NCBI RefSeq assembly: GCF_037975245.1
Contig: NC_092568.1
Coordinates: 3,496,001 to 3,560,000 of the forward strand
Reading direction: 5' to 3'
Length of the DNA: 64,000 bases
From: Apostichopus japonicus
Lineage: Eukaryota > Echinodermata > Holothuroidea > Aspidochirotida > Stichopodidae
In this document: piece after piece, positions 36,901 to 49,900 of the stretch
Numbering within the stretch: position 1 is the first letter of the stretch
Layout: each line of letters opens with the position of its first letter
Position numbers and translations under genes: made by a program
The notes under the pieces: model-generated
Told to the model about the DNA's origin: nothing
The model's input: the letters and a program-made list of their open reading frames with translations, nothing else
Database searches by the model: none

Positions 36901-39900
36901 ATACCAAGCAAATGTAATGAAGTGGATCGGTCACATTCGAATCTATACTAGAGCTTGTAATACTACTGAGATGGAAAACGTTGCCATGCTATTCATTTCA
37001 TGCATGAAAGTACATTATGCAAGGATAATGTCACATATTTCACAACAACGATCAAATTATGAAACAAGAAGTTAGTTAGTTGTAACTATAATTTATATTT
37101 GTTTTTTTTTTTAAATTAAATTTCTGTCAGGCCAAGGTAAAATGCAAGTTGAAGTACAAGTAATTGATGAAGTCCATATTCACTTACTACCTCCTGATAA
37201 AGAGAATCAAGCATGTTTAGAAATCGGAGATAAGAACCATTGTGGGAGGGGTGGGGACGTCAGAGCCGCAGAGCAGCCAGGACTAACAAGCCTACATACC
37301 TTATTTGTGCGGGAGCATAATCGCATTGCTGGCTTACTTTATAGCGACCATTCGGACTGGGACGATGATCGCTTATACCAAGAAGCAAGGCAAATTCTTG
37401 TTGCCGTAATGCAGAAAATAACCTACGATGAATTCCTTCCACTGGTGTTGGGGAAAGAAATCATGGACAAATATAAGTTGGGATCATGGAACGGATACGA
37501 TGGATACAATAAAACGGTATTTATACTATACCTTCAATATATTTTCGAGCTTGGTTACAGTAACTCAATAACAACACCGAATATAGTTTCACGATGACGA
37601 CATAAAGACGTTAAAACCGCTTATCTATAGTTGCACATTTAGGCTAACTTTCACTTTTGGCATGATTAAGACAATGACTATAAGTATCTATTAACATTGT
37701 CTTTCATAATTTCAACAACCTTTTTGGTGACCAGGATATAAACAGCGAAGTATAACTTTACATGCAAAACGTTTGTTCAAAATGATGACGAACTTGGCGA
37801 CATATGCAGGCATCAAGTATGAACAAGATAAGATAAAGAATTAATTCTGAGATTGTAGATTTTTGTGCAAAACATTTTCTCGTTTTAGAGTATTATATCT
37901 CGTGCTCAATATGTATATTTTTTGATGTGGTATTGTCAGGGACGGGATTTGAGTTGTGAAAGTGGGGGGGGGGGGGCAAACCTGCCAGCAAGACTATCTA
38001 AGCGGAGCGCCACCATCGGTTGGCGCGGAGCGTACAAGAAATTTTTTGGCTTTACAAACCCTCCAGATGGCCGGAAATGGCACTTCCCGAGTGCTCTAAG
38101 CTGCATGTACCCTTCCTTGAAATATGGATCTCATGTCTGCAATTTGTATCTAGATAGTTAATTATTGTTTAAAAATTTGAAGAGGATTGATAGTAGAATT
38201 ATGGTCAAATGGTGATGTACAACTTTTGTTATACGTCACTATCTAAGCGGAGCGCCATCATCGGTTGGCAAGGAGCGTCGAAATTTTCGATGAAAGGTAC
38301 CCTTAGATCGGTAAAATTAACACCCATATAGGCTTTAAATTGCATCTAAACAATTAATGAACATGTGTAAATTTAGGGAGGGCGGATAGAAGAACTTATA
38401 TGGTGATGTACAACTGAAGCTTATACGTCACTGTTTAGGCGGTGCACCACCATCAGTTGGCACGGCGCGTCGAAATTTAAGCAAAAAGGAAATCCTAGAT
38501 CAGCAAAAATGACACCTCTGGTAACAATAAACTGCATCTAGACAGTTCTTTCCCCCTAAAATTATTAGTATATTGTACACTTGTACCGATCAAGAATATG
38601 TTCAGCACCCACTTCGAAATTCTCCCCGCGGTCCCCACTTCTTGGAGCACTTGGCAAATATTGGGGCTGAACATACCTTTACCCCCCCCCCCCACTTTTT
38701 TTCATGGGGGATAAGCCCCTCAAGTCCACCGGTTCCGTCGCCACTGAAGTCGAGGAGGGGTGATTTCGAGCAGTAAAGAAATTACATCGGCATACGCCAT
38801 TGCATATTGTTGAATGACACGGGGGGGGGGGGGTTGTCATGTGTCAGTGTATAATTATTGATATACCCAATATGCAAATCTGGCTTTCGTAAATCGTTTC
38901 TCTGGATTTAGTTATTCAACGCATTCAGTAGAGCAGCAACGTTGAAAATCAATTCCTGAAGCTAGCACTGTAGCACATGCCGCGGATTCATCACATGCAG
39001 AATTGAATCGCTTGTGTGTTAGCTCCAGGATTCGTAACCTGTGCTGCGAACCATGTGCTAGCTCCAGCTCCAGTTATTCTGCATGCTACATGTTACGATC
39101 TTAAACACAAATTCGACTTAGATTCGAAACAAATAGGCCTATTTGATAGAGCTGTTGTGGGGGGATAACTTCGATTAGGGTTGTGCACATTTGTCTGCAA
39201 AAACGACAAAACTAAGATTTGGGAAAAAGTGGGGGGGCAAATGCCCCCTCTTGCCCCCCCCGTAATCCCGCCCATGGGTATTGTTGTTTATCTAAAACTG
39301 TTCGGTAAATTTTATCTCCAGGTTAATCCTACCATTACAAACGAGTTTGCGGCAGCATTCATGCGTTTCGGTCACAGCATGATACCTGACACCTTAACAC
39401 GTGTAACATCTCTTTATGACCACGACGAATTTCCATCCATTGAAATGCGTAGTTCATTCTTCAACGCCGCTCACATGTACGAGACAGAATATGGATCGGT
39501 TTCTTCGCTACTGCTTGGAATGATATGCTCTAAGCTACTGCCAGTAGACAGACACTTTAGCAAATCTGTATCAACTCATCTCTTTGAGAATCCTCTAACT
39601 GGGTATGCGTCTTTACGAATATATTTTGAAAGGTTTCAAGTGGGAGTTCTGAGTGAGTGAGGTAACGATCTTACTCATACGAGATCCATGGATTCAAAGT
39701 GTTGTATAATGTTTTTCGTTTCAATACTGTGTGAGATATATTTTCATGGTCTTTGTTTATTCGTATCCCTATGTTCGAAGCATAACTGATGGTAAGAAGA
39801 GGTTACCATACATAAATAATAAAACCAACTAGGCATCTTAACCAGAAATACATTACTTTGTATCTTACTTAAAATTAGAAAAAGGAAAACGGAAACAGAT

Positions 39901-42115
39901 GAAAGTAAAATTACAAGCATACTTTTCCCATTCTGGTTACGTTCGTTCGTTCTGTTTTCCTTCAATTGAAGAAAAGGAGGCATAGACCTGATTGCCCTTA
40001 ATATCCAACGTAGTCGTGACCACGGGTTGCCAGCTTATCCTGCTTATAGGAGACATTGTAACTTAACTGTGCCGGACAGTTGGGATGACCTTGATGACAT
40101 CATGGACTCTGATACTCAAGAAGCCCTCAAAAGGGTTTATAAGTAAGTAAAACATGGTTACATGAAGCTTTATACTGTTTGTCACATCCAACGCTTGATT
40201 CGAAAATACCTCAACTATGTCAAAAATGTGGATAACAATAAACGTATACAATACTGACTAAAAACTTGGCAATTAAAGGGAAGGCAACCGTATTTCACTT
40301 TGATATTAGCAATTGTGCCATCCAACATATCAATACGCTTTTCCCGATATTTGTCTCTATCTTTAAGGTAATTAACTTTTTGTTGCTAAATAAGTCAAGT
40401 TCAAATCGGCATTTTAACATCATCATATCATTTACCATAAACGTGGATTATCTTTATTTCAGGGACGTCGACAAAATCGATATATTTGTGGGAATGCACG
40501 CGGAAAAACCCGCACCAGGCGCTCTTGTCGGTATCACTACAGCTTGCGTTCTTGGAGAGCAATTCAAGAACCTGAAATATGGTGACCGTTTCTGGTATGA
40601 GAATACTGAAAGAGATGGATGGACACAAGGTATAACCCTTTCATGTTAAAGATGGTGCAAAATTGCAGTTTTAAAGGAGAGACAAATCAAACATCACCTT
40701 TATGATATATGTGTGGCACTATCACGTCACTGATTAACAAAATGATAGCTCTCAGACATGAATTTTAAAATATAGGATATCACCGGATTGGAATAAGATT
40801 TTTCTTATCTGCTTGGTGAGGGTAGTTCATGACATTTATTTCTCTCACAAAGAATTCTAATTTGTAGGTGCAATAACTGGTATGAATGGAAATAAAAACT
40901 ATTATTTGCAGATTGCATGGATAAATAATCGTCCATTCTTGTCTTAATTATTGGAATATAAAGCTCTGTTAGTATCATGTTACAACTTCATTCAATTTGA
41001 ACGAAAGAATACAGCATAGGCCAACATCATATGACTTCACAACGGTAGTAGATACGCCAGAGTTTACCTACCAAAAGTGAATTAACTTCAATTACAGATA
41101 CGGAAGTTATAAGCTTACGCATATGTATAAGCCATAACATAGCATCGAATGGAGACAAAAGTACTTTAGTTTATCTTTACCATGTGATCTTAAAGTTAGT
41201 TAATACTCGTGTATTATTGGAATTTTTTGAGTAGCCAGCAAACGTGATGGTCCTTAGAACAGAATAAAATACCTTACTGCATCAATAGATATTGCGTTGC
41301 AAAATAAGTTTATGGTTTAAATATAACTTTATTCTGTTTACATGACTGCTTTTATTTTTAGACCAAGTTGAAGCAATCCAGAAGATGACTTTGGCGCGTC
41401 TCATTTGCGAAAACATTCGTTTGGATTCCATTCAACCAGCGGTCTTTAAACTACCAGACGAGAAACAGGCCGACGACGGACGGTAAGTTACTTTTCAAAA
41501 TCATGTCTCTATGTTAAAATTGTTTCGAATAATAATTGATTAAAATAAAGCAAATTCTGACTGAAACTGAACTAGCTTACATATAGGAGATATATGAAAC
41601 CGGCAAACATTTATAGATTAAAAGTTTGGAAAAGCAGCGAATTTGTTTACAGATATAGCGATCGCTGTCTAAACCTAAATTAAAATAATTACTTGTATAT
41701 TTTATGCACCCTTTGAGTTATTCGGCATATCATTTGTGTACCCATAAATAATTCATTTGATATTGTTGTTTGATAAGTAATGTCAATAATAAAATAATGA
41801 ATGTTACTGCGAAATATGTCCCGAATGTCCTCTTTCTGTGACCCTTGGCAGACCCATACACAATGAGTTAAGGACATGGTGTTCCTTATTTCAAATATGA
41901 ATGCAGTGTGCGTGTGTGCGTGTTTGTGTGGGTGTCCGTGTGTGAATAGTGACCCTAACTTGATACAAGAGCTTTCACTTATCAACAGATATTTCTACGA
42001 ACTGATTCTGGAAGCAGGATACCCGGAAAAGACAGACTTCAATAATCATCGCGTCTCCTGTAGCGACAAGGACGAGATTCCGGACATCTCATTGGACGCC
42101 TGGGCTGATATATGA
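30954..42115 (+). CDS. Secreted animal haem peroxidase 1 (712 aa, 12 coding exons)
   Basis: Exons: 30954-30967, 32844-32917, 33172-33364, 34157-34353, 35473-35634, 35918-36163, 37131-37516, 39322-39602, 39972-40142, 40463-40629, 41362-41482, 41989-42115; 2139 nt, in phase throughout. The tiny first exon (14 nt) joins exon 2 to give a clean signal peptide, [23 protein letters not shown] at 56-59 is a candidate furin-type propeptide site. Haem-pocket residues match the myeloperoxidase family: FLDHD with haem-linking Asp203 and distal His204; TSFVDAS at 271-277 as the calcium loop; GDVRAAEQP with catalytic Arg340 and haem-linking Glu343; FGH with proximal His442; and its partner Asn528 before QRSRDHG. 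The expected activity is peroxide-dependent oxidation of halides or tyrosines outside the cell. Ovoperoxidase-like matrix cross-linking is possible but not provable here. The weakest splice site is the exon 9 acceptor (TTGAAG). The gene is paralogous to the one at 46958-56325. Confidence 0.9.
31995..32810. repeat. (CATC)~204 tetranucleotide microsatellite in peroxidase 1 intron 1
   Basis: About 816 bp of uninterrupted CATC units, then diverged CATT units, then TTTTGCAG, the acceptor of exon 2 at 32844. All frames are open, giving meaningless HPSI and MDGW polypeptides. The array supplies the pyrimidine-rich region just upstream of the acceptor. Confidence 0.98.
37937..39276. mobile_element. 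hAT-like element (1.34 kb) with 8-bp TSD filling peroxidase 1 intron 7
   Basis: The left end CAGGGACGGGATTTG and the right end GTAATCCCGCCCATG are imperfect inverted repeats. The octamer GGTATTGT flanks it at 37929-37936 and 39277-39284 exactly. Inside, the module CTATCTAAGCGGAGCGCCA... followed by GGTTGGC occurs three times (about 37993, 38238 and 38430), and a terminus of another family (GGTTCCGTCGCCACTG) sits at about 38731-38746, so it is composite. No transposase. Removing it leaves an intron of about 460 bp. Confidence 0.85.
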
Positions 42116-43062
42116 ATGATTTGAATCTCGTTATACATTGTTTTCTCTCTCTCCTATCGTAAATTATGTTAAGTATGTAAGTTTCTGGACAATCTTTAGT
42201 TATTATGCTTAGTAAAGTGCGTTGCGCTACGTTAAACTAAATAATAGTACTATATATGGCAACACTTTTTGGATATCTTCAAAATAGGTGTTTTTAATAG
42301 CAGATAATTTAACTTAAAAGTTAAAAGTAAAATTAAATTAAAAATGTACTGAAAGCGGAAATCTCAGCAAAAGTCACATCTGAATTTAATGTATTTTATA
42401 ACAATGTGTCATCAACCGTGTCATCATACAGCCAAGTATCTTGTATTTGCAGTGGTATTTGAATAATAGCTAAAAAAGTTACTTAATGTAAACAAGTTAT
42501 ACAAAGGATGCTGATATTAGCAAATATAATATCTCTGATTGCGGTGAAATATCATTCATGTATGCATCTCTATGACAGGACTTTGATGTGAAGCAACTAA
42601 TTTCTGAATATTTAAACACTAAGAAGAAATGAAACAAAACTGTAGGAATCAAACAGGCTAACAGCATTGAAAATAATGTAACAATATCATGGCAGTTCAT
42701 ATTATAAGTTTGTTAATATATCCTTATAAATTCTAGTTTCTTTGAGACTTCTGTTACATCGCAGCACTCAGCCAAATACGCCTGCTATTTCTACTTTAGA
42801 TCTCTACAGTGAGGCTATTTTAATGTTCTGCTCCACAATTTATCAATCATTGAACAGGCACTCAATTAACTTAAATGTGAGTATTGTACCAGGATAGTCC
42901 TCTTGATCAAACACGTGTATAAACCCGGAAGCTTAATATATATGTTATTCTTCATTTACGTGTAAGAAACATACTTATTAATGTAAAGCAATATAAATAT
43001 CTCCATTGATATGGTTTCCGAGAGAAAGCATTCTATTCAGACATGCTTAAAAAGTAACTTGA

Positions 43063-43096
43063 AATAAACATCTGATAAATGCATTCCAACAATAAA
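43063..43096 (+). terminator. Candidate poly(A) signals of peroxidase 1
   Basis: AATAAA occurs at 43063 and 43091, the first canonical signals I find after the stop at 42115, implying a 3' UTR of about 1 kb. Confidence 0.45.
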
Positions 43097-43861
43097 GTAA
43101 AGTAATTTGAGTAGCTTTTGTTGCTGTATTTGTTGAGTATTTTTGTTTATATGTTAACAACCAGTCTTAAAAAGAAAAGTAAGACAGAAAAAACATCTAG
43201 TAAACCCCGACAGCTATATTAGTGTTCAAGCAAATATACGAAAATGATAACATCGAGGGTGAAAATCGTGTTCACATCCTGTTATGGCAAAATGGTACAT
43301 ATTGTCTATATAACAATGGATCAAGTTGTCGTTTCATGCTGGTTGTCCTACATGTTAACAACAACCAAACCCTTCATTTTTGTCAATGAATTTTATCGGT
43401 ACGGAGAGGACGATGAGTGATGTACTACATTCGTTCCACCTTTAGTATTTATGGTTTTCCTGACCCATCCACCCATTTCTGAGATCTTGACAATATTCCC
43501 ATAATATAAGGAGTATTGAAATACACAGTAAATCATCTTGTCTGTTATGTAATGTAACTAGGACTCTGGTAATTATATAACAAATAAAACTAATTAAAAT
43601 ACTGGACAAAACACGTCATTAATCAGTTTCGTCACGTGTTACAAAAACTTTTACATCATATACAGTTATGTGGGAAAATAGAAGTTTCTCATTGTGAGAA
43701 CCAGAAGTCTACTTGCGAAATATGGCAACTTTTAGTGAACTGAAATGCACGATATATTGATTGTTTTTTCTCTTTGTATAGTTCTGTTCAAGGCTGACCA
43801 GTGACGTTGGTTTCTACAGGGCGTTAAATTTCAAAGAACTTATAAACACTATATTTTGATA

Positions 43862-43867
<6 letters not shown>

Positions 43868-43936
<69 letters not shown>
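43868..43936. repeat. (AT)n microsatellite
   Basis: About 34 AT units with no interruption after GTATATAT at 43866. Confidence 0.95.
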
Positions 43937-43940
<4 letters not shown>

Positions 43941-46900
43941 AATATTGTCATGAATACAAGAAATAACAAATAGCTGGTGTGGGTGTCGTTGTTGAATTCT
44001 GCTGCGAGTATTTTGAAGGTTAGTTATTTTAACATTTTCATACGAGCTAAATAATGTCTCATTCAATGTTTTTTTTTAATAACATTAATTTAGGTGATGC
44101 TCAACATTGACACACATTGTTTGAATATAATAGACTATTTAAGTCATTCTTGTGTCCGCAATAATGAAGCAAATGGATATATAATCGTTAGGTTGAAAAT
44201 ACCTAAAGCGGATGTTGACTGGAAATTTTGAGGAAGAACAACTTAGACACAAATATGTTGAATAGTTCTCAAAATCTATTTACTGAAAGCTATATGACAA
44301 GATTGAACTTGAATAAAATGTAATGACAAAAATATGGTCATAAAGAAGAGTATACGCGCCTATGAGGAGAAGAGGGCTACGTTATTTTTAAGCTCAGAGA
44401 CAAAAAACAAAATTTAAAAAAAGAAAACAAAATTTGACATAGAGAGAATGGATGGTCATGTATTTGGTTATTTTAATCATAAATTTTGAATTACTTAATA
44501 TTTTAACTCTAAATGACAATGTCACATTGATATTCTTGTAACATTGAATTTCAATTTGTTTACAATATTTTGGCAATCAAGGGCTGACATGTTATGGAAA
44601 TAGAATGTCTGTGGTATGTGGAAACACTTGGTTACAGTGAGACAATTTGGTAATATCATCGCGAAAACAAACGAATTCTCATGTCTGTTAACTGCATAAT
44701 TATTGTTTTCTAAAAGTTTAATACACACTTAGACAACGTAAAGTAATTATGGTGTTATATAATGGCCGAGCAATATCAAAACTGTTTGTTAAAGGTTCCG
44801 ATTATCGTGACTAGCCTATAGCAAAGAATATTAACTCAGTATCTTTTCTAAGGGTCCAGATTGAGAGGAATATCGTATACTTCAAACATGTGAATATAGA
44901 TGGATGAAAATAGACTTTATGATTAGTTAGAAAAAAGTCAATCTTTTAATGGAAGGAACTGCAATATCATACCAATAGCGACGAGATAGTAACTGGAAAA
45001 CATAAATATACATTTGTAAGGAACAGTAGAAAAATGATCGTGTCGAAAGGATATGTAAATTTTCATACCTAGTTTTCCTCCACTATTGTATTTTTCTGTT
45101 CATTTCTATCCACGACTCTTATCTGGCGTATGCCTTTTATTCGTGCTTAAAAGGATAGGCCATCGAGACTAAAGTCTCCAGCGATTTCATGGCTTCTTAT
45201 TGAGCAGGTTTATGTGGTAAAATTATGATTTACAGTCTTTACGGGAGTTATATATTTCAATGTATGCCCTCTTTCATCAATACAACTTTTACTGTGATGG
45301 CTATGATGGTTATACAGCAAGATAGGACTTTCTTAATAGTTGACATACATCACAAGAGAAACATGGTTTAGCCGTTGACAAAATATAGTACAAGTTGACC
45401 ACGTAGATACTTTGTAAGGTAAAGTATATGTTTGTTTATTTATTATAGGCTGCAAAAGCAGTAAGAATCACATTTAATATTATCAAGACTCAGATTCGAC
45501 TAAGCTTGAACGTTGACACCAATAAGGAGCTGGTATAGTCGGCCCGACTGAACCGTCGATTATATTTCTGTTGGTAATTTTCACAGTCAATGTTGTCAAT
45601 TGGTATAAAATGGTCTTAGTCGCTGAACAGATGTGTGTACAACATTTCAAAAGTCGAGAGACCAAATTCTAAACTGACACCGACTACTTCAGGTGGAGGA
45701 ATGAGGTTTTCTAAAAAATAGCAGGAGGTGGTTACAGGATTTAAAAAAAAAATAGGGGTTGTGGCTATGGGATGCATGTAGCCGACTACTATATAGAGAA
45801 GGGGCATATCTGAGGATCCTTTCTCTATGAAAGTTCCAACTTCAATTGTTGCATTCTGAGGCATATGTATGATTTAAATAACAATGATTCTTAAATTGGT
45901 CTAAACGCAGGGTTGTTCTTGAATTTTTGTGTTGTGTTGAAAGTGGATGTAGGTCCTCCTACCACCAGCACATCTCATACATCACGCTTGATGTTTTCAT
46001 GGGCCAGGATGAGTGGTCTAACTTTTCCCCGGGTGACGATGGGGGTAGAAAGGGGAAGATGACCCCTTGCCACCCTTTCTCTCTCTGCGCAGACCAATAC
46101 CACTGTACGAGAGTAAACGATCAGGTTAATTTGAATTCTGAGTATTGCGTTTAAAGGTTCTTCCCTTCTATTATCTTTATTTCTTTGACATTAGAGAATA
46201 AAGGAGATATAGCCAAAAATAAAGGGAGGGAATAAACATTAAAAAAATGCCTTTAAAGTACTAAAATACAATTCTTCTCTTTAATGTATAGGAACTTGTT
46301 AGCGTTGTTGGTTATTTTCAACGCTATGCCTTAACAAATGGGCAAATCAATGATATAAATTGTATCCAGTTATTTCGTAACTTTTAAGTATATGTTTGAA
46401 GGGAACATTATCGAACATACCAAATCTTCAAGGCAATAAATTCAACCTTCTGTTGTTACATAATGAGCTGGTCACGTGACGTTTTGTGGTTTTTGTTGCA
46501 GAAACAGCTGTTTTTATTTCAATAATTGGTTGAATGAATGTCGTAATCGTTGTAACACTGAACATGTTTCACTATGATAGAACAACATGCGCTCTTAGGA
46601 GAAATGTTTGTTATCTTTGGTAACACTTACTTAGTAAAGGAGTGGAAAACTGCAATTGGAGACACTTTAACAGTAAATCATACCTTTCATTGAAATAAGC
46701 TTCTATGATACTTTTTTCCAGCACAAATACCAAACTGAAACTGGCGAAGTAGCTAAGCTTCAAGCAAGAATTTCAAGTATCGGGTCGTGCCTCTTTATTT
46801 GAAAAACAAGACATAACTGTATACGGGGGTTAGATAACGGTCTAAAACCGAATCTTGGTTTATGGGGTTAAATAATTGTGCTACAAACATGCAACTATCT

Positions 46901-46957
46901 CTTCGTTTCTCACCAGAATAGTTCAGCGTGGGAGCGCGAGATTAAAGGTCATATGAG

Positions 46958-49900
46958 ATGGCTTTTACGTAAGTGTTTCTATGAATCATTTTGTCACATG
47001 TTAATATTTAGGCCTAAGTAGCCTAATATTCAATAAGCTCATATTGTGGCTACAGTGAGTATATATATGCAACAGACCATTGAGGAACTTTGATAGTTAC
47101 ATCCATTAATAGTGCACAATCCAACGAATGCAATCAGAGCCAAGCTTCTCTATGTATTCCGGATAGGAGACTTCAGAAACATCAACTATGCTACAACACG
47201 TCTGGCTGGCGTATAAACACGTTTAGCAACGTTAATTCTATATTTTCGTTCATAAAAGTAAAAATCCATAGTTTTATAATGAGAAGTGACAATTATTTTG
47301 CCGGTTTAATTTTGATTAATTATATTTATGATCATTAACAGCCCATCCACCCTGTTGTCTAAACGATTGCAAGTGAGTGTACTGGCTTGATTCGATGTCT
47401 TACGACGATCCGTTTAAACTGCATTGCACTATTGCTCAATAACCCCTACGGTCGGTTACTTTAGCAGGAGCGCCATTTCATAGCTCTCACCATTATATTA
47501 TTGTTGTGGACAAGAATTAGCAATTGACACCTTCGTTCGTAAAGTACTTACAGTTCTCTTTTCGTCACCATCAAGATTGCTTCAGAATTTGATTACATTT
47601 ATCAAGTTGTCCGTCAGATTTCTGTACGAAATATCAGACACCCTAACATTTAAGTTTCGAAATTTATTTTATGAGAACAACTAGGGTTAAAACAGAATAG
47701 TAACCAACAGCCGTAAAGTTGTATAACACATTTACATTACAAAATTTTACCGTTTTAGTATTCTTGACTTATCTGTAAATTTGCATTTTAATTGGATGGT
47801 CTGATGATTTTTCAACATGGCAATATGATGTCCACATAATATTGTGAGAAGTTTATATGATTTCTAGCAGCAAGCGAGAGTTCTATGGTTCGAAAACATC
47901 CCTGCAATACTGTATTAATTGTTCAAAATATATATTTATTTTATGTTTAATGTCGAATATACGTCAAGCAACTTAAATGCATACAACCATTCAAATTATG
48001 AAAAGTACTTTAATTTTATTTATCATTCATTTTTACAGCATTCTTCTTCGCGTCACAATTTTGCTGATCGGAATATCTCTCGTTGCTGCAAACAACGAGC
48101 GTAAGTTTCATGGTTATCTACATTCAGTGAAAAATGCCTTCAAATACGATATTTGTCAAAGTTAAAACATTTCTATCTTAATTAGGGCGTTTTCAAATAT
48201 TTATGGAAATACATAAACTTGGAATTTCGTATTTTTTCCCTGAAATTTATAAAATTTGACTAAGTATCCGGAATTTCCTGGAAGTGAACATTAATAAGTT
48301 CACAGTTACCTTCAGTGTTGAGCTGTGTCAAGTAAATATTGACAACATTTGAAAATTCGTGCGATTAAATTTTCACTAAATATTTAAATTAAAAATTAGC
48401 CATTATAGTTTTGAAATCGCAGTTGCATTTTTCTTGTACTAACATAACGCTTACACGTTATCGGCGCTTCCATCGTTAGCGAGGTTGTCAAACAAAAATT
48501 ATATGAAGTTACAAAAAATTATTTAAGAGTAATCCAAGGGTAAATTAAATGGATTTGAAGGATTATTTTTTTCCTTATTATTTGTTAAGTCAAAGAGGTA
48601 CACAGATGCAGCAGAAGTGCGCAGAATGTTCTTGCAAGATTTTCCAAGGACAAAATGCTTCACGTTCGTAATCGAAGAGGGACGGCTGAAGAAACAAGTC
48701 AAGAATTTCTCAAATTCATCTCAGAGATCGAAAGCTTCGAGAGGAGTATTCTGTCGCCAGAGATTGATGATGACGAGAGAGAGTAAGTTTAATCTACGAA
48801 TTTAAGAAGCTTAACAAACAGTCATTATGTTACATTTAAAATAGGTTATTTGACGTCATAACCTTAAAAATATCTAAATGACGAAAGATAATAATTCCAA
48901 TAACATCCTTTTATTGTTTGCGATTTGGAAGTTTACTCAGGTATATTTGTTAGTAAAAACTGTGGATTGTATGCCTGTAAAATTGTATGATTGCAAAAGA
49001 CATATAAGAAAATTGGAATTTACCTTCAAAACATTTACGGTTTGGGGTGGGGTGGGTGGTGAGAGACCTTGTGAAAATTAAATGACCATTTTATGGAGAA
49101 AATAATAGTTCTAATTATACAGTTTTGTTTTTAGGGATTTGGTAGTTAACGCAAGTATATAGCTATTGTAAAGACTGTGTTTTTTCATGTCTGTAAAACA
49201 ATGTATTACATAGCAGAAAATTGGAATTTAACTTTAGATAGGGATTAAGGTTGAGGGGGGGGGGGGGTGGAAGCTGGCTAAGCAAAAGCGGTGGGGCCCT
49301 TGTGAACATAGGTACAGCTGTTTGAAACTGCCACTATGTTAAAGCGATCGAAGTGAAGGTCAAGTTGTTAACCACATCAATCATCTTGTCAATGTCACCA
49401 TACTTTAAATGCGAAAGCATAAATTACTCTCTGTTGACCCTTTTTCCTGGACAATTTGGTGCAATTTATATAAATGTAAACCATTAACTTCCGAAATCAT
49501 GTTGAAGTTGCTGCTTTGGTACTCATTTCAGGAGCCTTAAAAGGAAACATCGCCGGCAGCTCAGTAAATTTTGCAAATGGGTAGGATACAATTCAGAGCC
49601 AGACAAAGAGAAGTGTGGCAAATATCGATCCATCGATGGACAATGTAATAATATCAAACATCCAAACTGGGGAAAAGCTGGGTATCCATACCGGAGATTA
49701 CTGCCAGCGAAATACAATGACAGTAGGTGCATTCTAAATATACAATGAATTCATATTCGAATCAAATATACAACAGTAGTGTAAACAGTGTATCACGTGA
49801 CCATGTATAAAAGTCGTTAATATAATGGTGAAATGATTATCGCAATCGGCCTTTTATATATATATATATGTGAAGAGTATAAAAAAAATATGCCAATTTG

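Larger units (their letters stand above)
42116..46957. other. Spacer between the two peroxidase genes
   Basis: The left part is the 3' UTR of peroxidase 1, probably up to the poly(A) signals at 43063-43096. An (AT)n tract follows. The rest (about 44-46.9 kb) is AT-rich and holds only short open frames without family features. I see no remnant of a third peroxidase copy here. Confidence 0.5.

Noticed and set aside
39972..40142. QRSRDHG in peroxidase 1 as a damaged QRGRDHG motif
   Set aside because: Ser at this position is normal in the myeloperoxidase branch, so it is not evidence of decay.
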